Shown: positions 1 to 7,897 of the stretch, piece after piece
Numbering within the stretch: the stretch's first letter is position 1
Layout of the letters: the number at the start of each line of letters is the position of its first letter
Assembly: GCA_012974475.1 (NCBI GenBank)
Contig: JAAXQD010000142.1
Location: forward strand, 1-27,087
Reading direction: 5' to 3'
Source of the DNA: Desulfobacterales bacterium
GTDB lineage: Bacteria; Desulfobacterota; Desulfobacteria; Desulfobacterales; UBA11574
Length of the DNA stretch: 27,087 bases
Notes under the pieces: generated by a model
Database searches by the model: none
Seen by the model: only the letters and a program-made list of their open reading frames with translations
Told to the model about the DNA's origin: nothing
Program-made: the position numbers and the translations under genes

Positions 1-1
1 T

Positions 2-127
2 GAGAACGCCTATGTGGCCGGCGGGATTAATGCCGGGGATATGATCATAACCACGCGGCTTATTGACCCACTGGAAAACGCGTTACTGGAAATAACCAAC
101 AGAAGTAAAAAGGAAAATAAATCATGA
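2..127 (+). CDS. C-terminal fragment of RND periplasmic adaptor (HlyD/MFP family)
   Basis: An open frame enters from the left edge and encodes 41 residues, ending in TGA at 125-127. The visible part (GGINAGDMIITTRLIDPLEN) resembles the end of a membrane-fusion protein, where a last beta-strand (glycine, 'GD.Vi', then 'l..p.eG.') precedes a hydrophilic tail rich in Lys and Asn. Its stop overlaps the ATG of the following RND pump gene by 4 bp (ATGA), the usual translationally coupled adaptor-pump arrangement. In such systems the adaptor bridges the inner-membrane pump to an outer-membrane channel. Only the tail is visible, so the family call rests mainly on the neighbour. No outer-membrane (TolC-like) gene is seen in the window; it may lie to the left. 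Confidence 0.6.
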   Translation, partial: ENAYVAGGINAGDMIITTRLIDPLENALLEITNRSKKENKS

Positions 128-3100
128 AACGTGTATTGGCAGCATTTGCCCGAAACACGGTATTTGCCAATATCATCCTTGTCCTGATCTTTCTGTCCGG
201 TGGGATCGCAACCATGTCCATGATTCGGGAAAACTTTCCGGAATTTTCCTTGAACATGATTACGATTTCAGTTCCGTATCCCGGTGCTGATCCCGAAGAG
301 GTTGAAGAGGGAATCAGCCGGAAAATTGAAGAGGCTATAGAAGGCCAAGAGGGAATCAAACAGTACACCACGAATTCGAGTGAAAACGTCGGCTCCGCCG
401 TTATCGAAGTAAAAGAAGATTATGATGTGGGCGATGTCTTGGAAAAGGTCAGATCGAGAGTGGACGCCATCTCCTCTTTTCCGGTTGATGCGGAAAAGCC
501 GGTCATTACCGAGTTAACGCTAAAAGATCCTGTGATGCTGCTATATTTTTCCGGTGACATGTCTGAACGGAGGATAAAAGAGTGGTCGGAAAGAATCAAG
601 GATGAAATCCAGCAGGTCCCGGAGGTTTCTCAGGTGGAAATCTTCGGTGCCAGAGGATATGAAATCAGTATCGAGGTATCCGAAAAACGGCTGCGTGAAT
701 ATGGATTAAGCTTTGATAGGGTCGTGGATGCGATTCGACGCAACAGTCTGAATCTTGCCGGCGGGACGATACGTACACAAGGTGAGGAAATCCGGGTACG
801 AACCATGGGTCGAAAGTATACGGGTGAGACACTTTCTTCCATTGTGGTTCTGGCTCGACCGGAAGGTGAGATCATCACACTGGACCGTCTGGCCACCATT
901 AACGACGGATTCACGGAAGATCCCATAAATGCTCTGATAAACGGTGAGCCGTCTGTTCTTCTCATCGTCTATAAAACACAGGAAGAAGACGCCCTTGTAA
1001 TATCAGAGGCTGTTAAAAAATATATATCTCAAAAGGAACGACAACTGCCTGCTGGTGCCAATATTAAAGTTCTCTATGATAATACAGACATGCTCCGGTC
1101 ACGGATCGATCTGCTGGTAAGAAATGGAATGATCGGGCTGATCATTGTTTTTTTTCTGTTGTGGGCTTTTCTAAATGCCCGTCTTTCTTTCTGGGGCGGC
1201 ATGGGGATCCCGATCTCCATTGCAGGTGCTTTGGCCATTTTATGGGCTGTGGGCGGTACGATCAACATGATATCGCTTTTCGGATTGATTATGGTTCTGG
1301 GTATTGTCGTAGATGATGCCATTGTGGTAGGCGAAGCGATTTATTTTCACCGCAAGCAGGGAAAGCCACCATTAAAAGCGGCGGTTGACGGTGTCAGCGA
1401 AGTGGGGATGCCGATCATCGCCGCTGTGATCACTACCATCGTCGCATTTATTCCGCTTTTATATGTCGGCGGAATTATGGGCAAGTTCATTGCCATTATG
1501 CCTGTGGTAGTTATTTCCTGTCTTGCGGTTTCCCTGGTGGAATGCTTGATGTTATTGCCGGCTCACTTGAGCCATCTTCCGGATCCCAATGTTAAAAACA
1601 ATAATATGAACCGTTTGACTCGCAAACTGGAAACCGTGCATCGCCTGACCAGTTCCGGGATGGAATGGTTTGTGGCCCGCATATATACGCCGGTTTTGAG
1701 CAAGGCCCTATACTATCGATATATTTCATTTTGTATCGCCATTAGTGTCCTGCTCTTGACCATTGGGCTGGTCCGAGGTGGTATACTGAAATTTGAAGTT
1801 TTTCCTGAGATTGACGGGTTTATCATGACCTCCACCGTGGAGTTTCCCAGCGGTACTCCACCGGATGTTACTTCACATGCAATCGAAAAGATCGATGCAG
1901 CACTCCTGCGTTTGGCTGAGCACACCCAAACCCGTTCAGGAGATCCGCTGATTGAAAATCGTCTATCCCTGATCGGCCAGACCCTGGAGGATCTACCCAA
2001 GTCAGGACCCCACTTCGGTTCGGTTCAGGCCATACTTTTAGACTCGGATCGGCGTGGGATTCATTCAAAAGATTTAATGATCAAATGGGAAAAGGAAATC
2101 GGTCCAATTCCTGGTGTAAAGTCTTTGACTTTCACAGGACTGCAAGCCGGACCTCCGGGTGCTCCCATCGAAGTCTGGTTGCAGGGTCATGATATGAACG
2201 ACATCCTTGGCGCAGCGGATGATCTTATGGACAGGCTTCGCAAGTTCGAAGGCGTTTATCAGATCCGCTCCGATTTTTCTCAGGGAAAAAATGAACTGAG
2301 ACTTGAATTAAAACCTGAGGCGAGGACTCTGGGACTGACCGTTGATGATCTTGCAAGACAAATCTATGCTGGTTATTATGGAGATGAAGCGGTTCGTCTA
2401 CAGCGGGGAAGAGACGATATCCGGATCAAAGTACGGTATACCGCAGATGAGCGCAGCCGTATTTCAGACCTTGAACGGGTTCGCATCCGCACTCCAAACG
2501 GGTATAAAGTCCCGTTAATCTCAGTCGCAGATATATCTTTTGCACCCGGATACTCTACCATTATCCGTACCGGCGGTATGCGCCGGGTGGCTGTTAGTGC
2601 AGATGTTGATACCAAAAAGGCCAATGCCAATGAAATTTTTTCCGAGCTTGATTTAAACTTTTTCCCGCAGCTCAAGCGACAATATCCAGAACTCCACGTA
2701 GCGCTTCAGGGAGAACAGAAAAAGATGCGGGAATCGTTCGAAAGTCTGTATGTAGGTTATCCCCTGGCCATCCTCGGGATTTTTATCATAATCGCTACCA
2801 TGTTTCGATCTTATGCCCAGCCTTTCGTGATTCTGTTTACGGTACCGTTTGGAATCATCGGCGCGGTTTTGGGGCATCTGCTTCTAGGGTATGACCTGTC
2901 GATTATGAGTATATTCGGGATGGTAGCACTTACCGGTGTAGTCGTTAACGACGCCATTGTTTTGATCGAAAGGATCAACGAAAATATTGCCGAAGGGTCA
3001 TCGTTTTTTGATGCAATTCTCATTGGTGGTGCTCGACGGTTCAGGGCGATCTTTCTTACATCGCTCAGTACGGTGGGCGGTCTGGCTCCGCTGATTATGG

Positions 3101-3369
3101 AAACGGACCTTCAGGCCAAATTTCTCATTCCCATGGCCCTATCTATTGCTGCTGGCATTGCCTTTGCAACCGTTTTAACCCTGGTGCTGGTCCCAAGTCT
3201 TCTGGCCTTGCTTAGCGATTGTCGGTTGCTAGTCCATCGGCTGAAATACGGCTTTTGGCCAAAACGAGTAGACGTAGAACCGGCAAAGGATCGGCATGTG
3301 GATTTGTTGGCAGATGAATCTGCGCTGGAAACTATACCTGTGACAACTAAAAATGGGAATACATCTTAA
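124..3369 (+). CDS. RND efflux transporter permease (AcrB/HAE1-like)
   Basis: Encodes 1081 residues, slightly longer than the usual 1030-1050. The architecture is that of the resistance-nodulation-division superfamily: an N-terminal membrane helix (about 12-32), a large periplasmic porter region, a block of helices from about 335, then the same plan repeated with helices from about 540 and 880. TM4 carries the proton-relay motif GIVVDDAIVV with Asp397-Asp398. The matching TM10 segment reads GVVVNDAIVL (Asn942-Asp943), where AcrB has its relay lysine, so this pump belongs to the Asp-containing branch rather than close to AcrB. It would be a trimeric, proton-driven inner-membrane pump working with the adaptor upstream. 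The start at 124 fits the ATGA coupling. The C-terminal tail is hydrophilic. The substrate cannot be told from sequence. Confidence 0.93.
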   Translation: MKRVLAAFARNTVFANIILVLIFLSGGIATMSMIRENFPEFSLNMITISVPYPGADPEEVEEGISRKIEEAIEGQEGIKQYTTNSSENVGSAVIEVKEDYDVGDVLEKVRSRVDAISSFPVDAEKPVITELTLKDPVMLLYFSGDMSERRIKEWSERIKDEIQQVPEVSQVEIFGARGYEISIEVSEKRLREYGLSFDRVVDAIRRNSLNLAGGTIRTQGEEIRVRTMGRKYTGETLSSIVVLARPEGEIITLDRLATINDGFTEDPINALINGEPSVLLIVYKTQEEDALVISEAVKKYISQKERQLPAGANIKVLYDNTDMLRSRIDLLVRNGMIGLIIVFFLLWAFLNARLSFWGGMGIPISIAGALAILWAVGGTINMISLFGLIMVLGIVVDDAIVVGEAIYFHRKQGKPPLKAAVDGVSEVGMPIIAAVITTIVAFIPLLYVGGIMGKFIAIMPVVVISCLAVSLVECLMLLPAHLSHLPDPNVKNNNMNRLTRKLETVHRLTSSGMEWFVARIYTPVLSKALYYRYISFCIAISVLLLTIGLVRGGILKFEVFPEIDGFIMTSTVEFPSGTPPDVTSHAIEKIDAALLRLAEHTQTRSGDPLIENRLSLIGQTLEDLPKSGPHFGSVQAILLDSDRRGIHSKDLMIKWEKEIGPIPGVKSLTFTGLQAGPPGAPIEVWLQGHDMNDILGAADDLMDRLRKFEGVYQIRSDFSQGKNELRLELKPEARTLGLTVDDLARQIYAGYYGDEAVRLQRGRDDIRIKVRYTADERSRISDLERVRIRTPNGYKVPLISVADISFAPGYSTIIRTGGMRRVAVSADVDTKKANANEIFSELDLNFFPQLKRQYPELHVALQGEQKKMRESFESLYVGYPLAILGIFIIIATMFRSYAQPFVILFTVPFGIIGAVLGHLLLGYDLSIMSIFGMVALTGVVVNDAIVLIERINENIAEGSSFFDAILIGGARRFRAIFLTSLSTVGGLAPLIMETDLQAKFLIPMALSIAAGIAFATVLTLVLVPSLLALLSDCRLLVHRLKYGFWPKRVDVEPAKDRHVDLLADESALETIPVTTKNGNTS

Positions 3370-3405
3370 ACAATTTGATAGATATCGAATTCATAATCAT
3401 ATATA

Positions 3406-3439
3406 GGGTAACATTTGCAAGAATATACCCCTCTTTTTC
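3406..3439 (+). terminator. weak terminator-like hairpin after the RND gene
   Basis: GGGTA (3406-3410) can pair with TACCC (3426-3430), and CTCTTTTTC follows. The stem is short and the loop long (15 nt), so this is only a possible rho-independent terminator 36 bp after the RND stop codon. Confidence 0.25.
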
Positions 3440-3516
3440 ACGCCTTTTACTAATTTTTATTTTTTTATGTTTTTGAACCGGTATCAATCTAAAGCTATTG
3501 ATTTTTATGGAATAAT

Positions 3517-4140
3517 TTATTTGCTGGTTTTTCTTTCCCTTGCCCGTTTTTTCACTCTTAACAGTCCCGGGCTGTTATGCAGGTACATAAGGGGAGAGGA
3601 ATATCCCCTCGCCATAAAATAACGTTCAAGATCATCAAAAAGGACCGGCCGGTCAGGCCACCGGTACAGTTTCTCCCGCCGCTTCAATTCCTGCCATAAT
3701 TTATCAGCCCAAGATTTTAACCCGAACACTTCTTTCTGTGCCTGCTCGCAGAGAAACATTTCGCAAACAATCGGCTTAATCCGCCACAAACAACCCTGCT
3801 CTCCCAGGTAGATGCATTTAAATCCGGTGTTGGGTGTTTGGAGCACCGTCGCCAAACCTTTGATCTCTGCTTCGCCAGATACCAGTGCGTTGACCACAAC
3901 ATCTCCGAAAAATGTAATGATGCCTTCACGGGAACAACAGGCACTGACCCTGCTCTGATAGCAATTTTGGGTGCATGTGTTTTCAAAGTGCTCACGAAGA
4001 AATGCGTCCACCGCGTCCCGGAACAGCAGATAATCAGAAATTTGTGATAATAGCGCCAACCGCTTCTGAGGGGAAATCGTTCCAAAGTGACGACATACCA
4101 TATCCAGTGTATCTGCCTGCTCTATCTGATATGCATTCAT
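3517..4140 (-). CDS. cysteine-rich YkgJ-like putative metal-binding protein
   Basis: Encodes 207 residues with no signal peptide or membrane segment. Eight cysteines stand out: Cys56, Cys60 and the pair Cys68-Cys69 in CTQNC...ACC, then Cys109, Cys117, Cys126 and Cys131 in a Gly-Cys...Pro..Cys..Phe-Leu-Cys block. This layout (CxxxC, CC, then spaced Cys with conserved Gly and Pro) resembles the YkgJ/UPF0153 type of small zinc- or iron-chelating domain, but I assign it by pattern only. The C-terminus is strongly basic (KKRARERK). The gene stands alone, convergent with the RND gene and downstream of the dcw cluster on the same strand, 700 bp away. The ATG at 4140 has only a poor ribosome binding site (TTAGGGT). 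Function unknown; a metal-binding or cluster-handling role is inference. Confidence 0.7.
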   Translation of the reverse strand: MNAYQIEQADTLDMVCRHFGTISPQKRLALLSQISDYLLFRDAVDAFLREHFENTCTQNCYQSRVSACCSREGIITFFGDVVVNALVSGEAEIKGLATVLQTPNTGFKCIYLGEQGCLWRIKPIVCEMFLCEQAQKEVFGLKSWADKLWQELKRREKLYRWPDRPVLFDDLERYFMARGYSSPLMYLHNSPGLLRVKKRARERKTSK

Positions 4141-4173
4141 ACCCTAATTGATCGTAAACAAATTGGGAAAAAT

Positions 4174-4179
4174 ATTATA
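4174..4179 (-). promoter_or_regulatory. possible -10 box for the cysteine-rich gene
   Basis: On the minus strand this reads TATAAT, 33 bp before the ATG at 4140, in very AT-rich DNA. No good -35 hexamer sits at 16-18 bp. It lies inside the inverted-repeat-bounded segment 4141-4398, so that segment may supply the promoter. Confidence 0.3.
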
Positions 4180-4254
4180 AGGGTTCAGTTTTTTATATAT
4201 TTTGTAGATGCAAATGTGTTTTCATAACGCTTTTATAGATGAGATATAAATCTT

Positions 4255-4374
4255 TTAATACAATCCCATTTTGTTGACCCTTCGGGAAAGCTGATGATAC
4301 CCCACCTCCTTCGTTATCAAGGGCTCGCAGTAGACGACTACGGCTTCGTCCTTGATGCCTCGGATCTGGGGCAT
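4255..4374 (-). CDS. possible 39-residue small protein or structured RNA
   Basis: A minus-strand frame runs from ATG at 4372-4374 to TAA at 4255-4257. The peptide starts MPQIRGIKDEAVVVYCEPL and ends RRVNKMGLY; its composition looks protein-like, mixing charged and hydrophobic residues. Its GC content is well above that of the flanking DNA. No clear Shine-Dalgarno is present (TTTAGG touches the ATG). The same DNA contains a 7 bp pairing, ATCAAGG with CCTTGAT (4313-4353 region), enclosing GTAG/CTAC, so it could instead be a structured RNA. It lies inside the inverted-repeat-bounded segment. I do not recognise a family. Confidence 0.3.
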   Translation of the reverse strand: MPQIRGIKDEAVVVYCEPLITKEVGYHQLSRRVNKMGLY

Positions 4375-4398
4375 CCTAAACTTTCGCTCAATTAGGGT

Positions 4399-4836
4399 TA
4401 TATTTTTTTAAGGTGTTCAGCTCTAAACAAATTTTCGAGAATTAATCCACGGATTCCCCGCGCCAAGCTGCGGGGAATGCGCTCGCTGCTGCAGTTCAAA
4501 TACAATTACCTATTATCATTGTTTTATTCATTTGCCAATGGACGAAGACGATTCCACACGGGCTTATAACAGAAGTTCTTAAAATTCGAAAATTATTCGT
4601 ATTGAAAGATACATACCTGTTGAACTTCACGCTATCCATATGAGTTTATGACATATTTGTGAATGTGGGATAGAGCCATGTGAACTTGCTGATAATATAG
4701 AGGAAGGGTTAATGCTTCAATACACTAACATCGCTGGTTTCCAGAATACATGCATTAGTTTTTTTGTGGTAGCCTATGTGGAATGTGATACCCGGTACCT
4801 TTCTGAGAGGGAGATGTTGGGGAGGCGAGCGAGCCT
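4399..4836. other. intergenic region with no supported gene
   Basis: These 438 bases after the dcw cluster contain the hairpin at 4453-4478 and otherwise AT-rich sequence without a frame I can support on either strand. No U-tract terminator for the minus-strand radical SAM gene could be identified; just after its stop there is only a short AGGC/GCCT pairing. Confidence 0.5.
4453..4478. repeat. perfect 9 bp GC-rich palindromic hairpin
   Basis: ATTCCCCGC (4453-4461) and GCGGGGAAT (4470-4478) pair perfectly around the 8 nt loop GCCAAGCT. No T-tract follows on either strand, so it is unlikely to be a simple terminator. It resembles the small dispersed intergenic palindromes common in bacterial genomes. 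Only one copy is in this window. Confidence 0.55.
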
Positions 4837-6585
4837 TTAAGCGCAGCTCGAATTGCCCTTCTCTTTACACACCCCGCAGATATGGCAGGGTTCCATAGGA
4901 CATGGGGGGGAGGTTTTCCCCTCCAAGGCTCTTTTGTATTCCTTTTTGAGAAAAGACTTGCGGATGCCATGATCGATAAAGTCCCAGGGAAACAATTCAT
5001 CTAAAGGACGTTCCCTGTAAACATAAAAATCAGGATTGACAGGAGAGGATTTTAGTGTTTTGGGCCAGTTCCCTTGATTTTTATTCCCAAGCAGCAATAT
5101 TTGTGCAGTGTTTCGGTCTCCCCGGGACAACAGCGCCTGAATGTAAGCCCAGCGGGGAATATCCGCGTGTAGGCGGATGTTTGCCACTCCTTTAAGACCG
5201 GCCCTTATCTTTTTTATCTTTTCTTTTAGCAAACGGATATCATCCAGTCCGACCCATTGAAACGGTGTGAACGGTTTAGGGACAAAACAACCGAGACTGA
5301 CGGTGATCTCCCCCATGTGCTTCCTGGCCCGACTCGATTCGAGGAATCTGTGTTTTATCTTTTTACACAGGGTGACAATGGCGTCGATGTCATCCATGGT
5401 TTCGGTGGGAAGACCGATCATAAAATACAGTTTTAGGTTGGGAACACCGCTGGCGACCAACGCCTCGGTGGCGTCAAGGATAGCTATTTCAGTGAAACCC
5501 TTATTAATCACCCTGCGCAGACGCTCTGTTCCGGCTTCCGGAGCGATGGTTGCGGTTTTGACATTGCTTTTCCTTAGGACTGAAAGGAGTTCAGGTGTAA
5601 AAGCATCGGCTCTCAGGGAGCTGAAGGATATTCGGATATCCTTTTCAAGGCTCTGGCGGCAAAGCTTGTCTAAATCGGGAAGATCCGAAACCGCAGCGCC
5701 CACCAGTCCAATTTTGTTCGTGATCAACGCCCCCTTTTCCATGCATTTCTCCAGAAGTGAAAAGGTTCTGAACCGCGGAGGTCTGTAAACATATCCTGTG
5801 CTGCAGAATCTGCAGCCATGGGGACATCCTCTGCTGACTTCAATGAGAAATGTACTGTCAAAGATGGTGTCCGGGGTTACGATTTTACTGCAGATAGGAA
5901 TCTGGGAGATATCTTCCACATATTGGCGTTCAACTTTAGCCGGAACGTCGGATACCGGTTCAAATGCACAAAGCGTCCCGTCCGAATGGTAAGATGCTCT
6001 GTAAAATGTCGGAACATAGATACCGGGAACTTCGCTGGCGAGGGTTTTTAAACACGATCTTCTATTTTGAGCCAGAACATCCGGTGAAGCCGTGTCAAAA
6101 AACTGTGGCAGAATGGCTTCGGCTTCACCCATCAGAAAACAATCGATAAACGGGGCCAAAGGCTCCGGATTTAATAATAAAGCAACTCCCCCTGCAATAA
6201 GCAGAGGGTGGGGGGTTCCTCTGTCATCAGACAGCAGGGGGAGGCCTGCTTTATCAAGAATTGTTAGGAGGTTGGGATAATCATTTTCAAATGAGACCGA
6301 AAAAGCAATGATGTCGAATTTTGAAATTGGATTTCCGGACTCCACGGTAAGTATGCGATCTGTTTTTTTTCCGGTGGTTCTCGGTAAGAAAGACCGTTCG
6401 CATACGACGTGCTCAACCGCGTTGAGCAATTCGTATACCGCCTGAAAACCGAGATTGGACATCCCCACATGATACGTGTTGGGATATACCAATGCAACTT
6501 TGATACGGCCTTCCCATCGTTTGCGGATTGCACCAATTTCCGGGTGGGCAACTTTTTTTTGAAATCTCTCGGTTTTCCCTGCCAT
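4837..6585 (-). CDS. B12-binding-like radical SAM protein of unknown function
   Basis: Encodes 582 residues. An N-terminal region (about 28-165) has the alternating beta-alpha pattern of a cobalamin-binding-like domain, but I see no DxHxxG cobalamin ligand motif. The radical SAM core starts at about 245 with the cluster motif GCPHGCRFC (Cys254, Cys258, Cys261), followed by a Gly-rich strand, IAPEAGTERLR and the SAM-contacting region near FMIGLPTET. The C-terminus adds a cysteine cluster (Cys562, Cys567, Cys570, Cys573, Cys581) that may bind a second Fe-S cluster or zinc. It matches the uncharacterised radical SAM family often fused or adjacent to a DUF2344 domain (TIGR03960-like), here without that domain. 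An in-frame stop lies two codons before the ATG at 6585, which fixes the earliest start. It lies 75 bp after ftsZ, probably as the last gene of the cluster. Confidence 0.85.
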   Translation of the reverse strand: MAGKTERFQKKVAHPEIGAIRKRWEGRIKVALVYPNTYHVGMSNLGFQAVYELLNAVEHVVCERSFLPRTTGKKTDRILTVESGNPISKFDIIAFSVSFENDYPNLLTILDKAGLPLLSDDRGTPHPLLIAGGVALLLNPEPLAPFIDCFLMGEAEAILPQFFDTASPDVLAQNRRSCLKTLASEVPGIYVPTFYRASYHSDGTLCAFEPVSDVPAKVERQYVEDISQIPICSKIVTPDTIFDSTFLIEVSRGCPHGCRFCSTGYVYRPPRFRTFSLLEKCMEKGALITNKIGLVGAAVSDLPDLDKLCRQSLEKDIRISFSSLRADAFTPELLSVLRKSNVKTATIAPEAGTERLRRVINKGFTEIAILDATEALVASGVPNLKLYFMIGLPTETMDDIDAIVTLCKKIKHRFLESSRARKHMGEITVSLGCFVPKPFTPFQWVGLDDIRLLKEKIKKIRAGLKGVANIRLHADIPRWAYIQALLSRGDRNTAQILLLGNKNQGNWPKTLKSSPVNPDFYVYRERPLDELFPWDFIDHGIRKSFLKKEYKRALEGKTSPPCPMEPCHICGVCKEKGNSSCA

Positions 6586-6660
6586 TGGCTATCAGAAGTT
6601 TTTCGTTTTTTATCGTTCATCGGCATCCAACAGTTCTTATCATGCGCCCGTTTTCGGTAG

Positions 6661-7842
6661 CTAGTCTGCCTTTTTACGTAAAAATGTCGGCACATCAAGA
6701 TCACTGAGATCCGTATTGTCGATGACAATTCCCTTGTATCCTCTGTAGGTCCCACCGCTCGACTCACCCACCGCGTGTTTACGGCGGATGAACGTCGGTT
6801 CATCATAATCTACGGCATCGTTCAAATCGTCTGCCGTGATATCTCTGACCTTGCCTCTGAGCTCATTTTTAATCTCGGCTTCGGAACCCGAATCGATTCC
6901 CGTTGCAATTACCGTAACGCGCATCTCATCGCCGATGCTGTCTTCTACGGCGGTTCCCCAGATAATCTCGGCATCTTTCCCGACTTCATTGTATATCCGA
7001 TCTGAAGCCTCGGTCATTTCTTCCATGGTCAAATCGCTGTTACTGGTTATGTTCATTAAAACGCCCTTGGCTCCGGAAATGGAGATATCTTCGAGAAGCG
7101 GATGGGATATGGCACGTTCGGCGGCCTCGATAGCGCGGTTATCACCTCTAGCGATACCAATGCCCATAATGGCCATTCCGGCTTTGGACATGATGGTTTT
7201 AACATCGGCAAAGTCGAGATTGATCAGTCCCGGTATCATGATAAGATCGGTGATGCCTTTGACGGAATGGAGCAGAACCTCATCGGCTTTCTTGAACATA
7301 TCGATCATTCTGGCATTTTTGGAAGCAAGGCCCCTCAGTCTGTCATTGGGAATCGTGATGACGGTATCTGCAACTTTTCTGAGAACATCGATCCCTTCTT
7401 CGGCCTGTTTGGCCCTTTTCCCGCCTTCAAAAGAAAAAGGCTTTGTCACCACAGCAACCGTCAGCACATCCATTTCTTTGCAGATTTCAGCAATCACCGG
7501 CGCAGCACCGGTTCCGGTTCCACCGCCGAATCCTGCAGTGATGAACACCATATGGCTGCCTTCCAGCACCCTTTTTATGGCTTCCGAATTTTCCAGCGCC
7601 GCTTCCCTCCCGATTTGAGGATTGGCGCCCGCCCCAAGCCCCTGGGTAAGCTGCTCACCGATCTGAATTTTGACCGTTGCCTTTGAGGTTTCCAGGGATT
7701 GGGAATCTGTGTTGGCAGCGATAAATTTAACTCCATGGAGCTCGGAATCGATCATGTTGTTGATCGCGTTCCCGCCGGCTCCTCCAACTCCGATAACTTT
7801 GATTTTTGCATAATTGTCGTTTTCTACTAACGTAAACGTCAT
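6661..7842 (-). CDS. ftsZ: cell division protein FtsZ
   Basis: The tubulin-like GTPase that polymerises into the division ring at mid-cell. 393 residues from the ATG at 7842. The N-terminal nucleotide-binding start KVIGVGGAGGNA is followed by the tubulin signature GGGTGTG (106-112), the TNTDSQ-type region (here ANTDSQ, 43-48) and the T7 catalytic loop NLDFAD (208-213), whose acidic residue completes the active site of the next subunit. After a short linker the C-terminal peptide DVPTFLRKKAD is the conserved tail that binds FtsA and other partners. A GTG at 7851 would add three residues, but the AGGAGG Shine-Dalgarno at 7851-7856 overlaps it and is correctly spaced for the ATG. Downstream of ftsA with a 55 bp gap. 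Confidence 0.98.
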   Translation of the reverse strand: MTFTLVENDNYAKIKVIGVGGAGGNAINNMIDSELHGVKFIAANTDSQSLETSKATVKIQIGEQLTQGLGAGANPQIGREAALENSEAIKRVLEGSHMVFITAGFGGGTGTGAAPVIAEICKEMDVLTVAVVTKPFSFEGGKRAKQAEEGIDVLRKVADTVITIPNDRLRGLASKNARMIDMFKKADEVLLHSVKGITDLIMIPGLINLDFADVKTIMSKAGMAIMGIGIARGDNRAIEAAERAISHPLLEDISISGAKGVLMNITSNSDLTMEEMTEASDRIYNEVGKDAEIIWGTAVEDSIGDEMRVTVIATGIDSGSEAEIKNELRGKVRDITADDLNDAVDYDEPTFIRRKHAVGESSGGTYRGYKGIVIDNTDLSDLDVPTFLRKKAD

Positions 7843-7850
7843 TTCCCCCA

Positions 7851-7856
7851 CCTCCT
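7851..7856 (-). promoter_or_regulatory. strong ribosome binding site that sets the ftsZ start
   Basis: Minus strand AGGAGG, 8 nt before ATG 7842. It overlaps the in-frame GTG at 7851 and so rules against that start. One of the strongest Shine-Dalgarno sites in the cluster, consistent with high FtsZ synthesis. Confidence 0.8.
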
Positions 7857-7897
7857 CTAACAGTAATTGGTTTTATCTCCTATCCTTAAGGGCCCGT

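Larger units (their letters stand above)
4141..4398. repeat. 258 bp segment bounded by 14 bp inverted repeats
   Basis: The left end ACCCTAATTGATCG (4141-4154) and right end CGCTCAATTAGGGT (4385-4398) are inverted copies matching at 13 of 14 bases. The left end abuts the start codon of the cysteine-rich gene. The interior is AT-rich on its left half and carries a protein-like short frame on its right half. The shape resembles a small non-autonomous mobile element or a structured RNA gene. No target-site duplication is evident and no transposase is present, so mobility is inference. Confidence 0.4.

Noticed and set aside
6836..7618. 260-codon plus-strand frame opposite ftsZ
   Set aside because: Antisense shadow of a conserved gene with biased composition; no recognisable domain.
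7843..7851. GTG start for ftsZ three codons upstream
   Set aside because: It overlaps the AGGAGG that is correctly spaced for ATG 7842.
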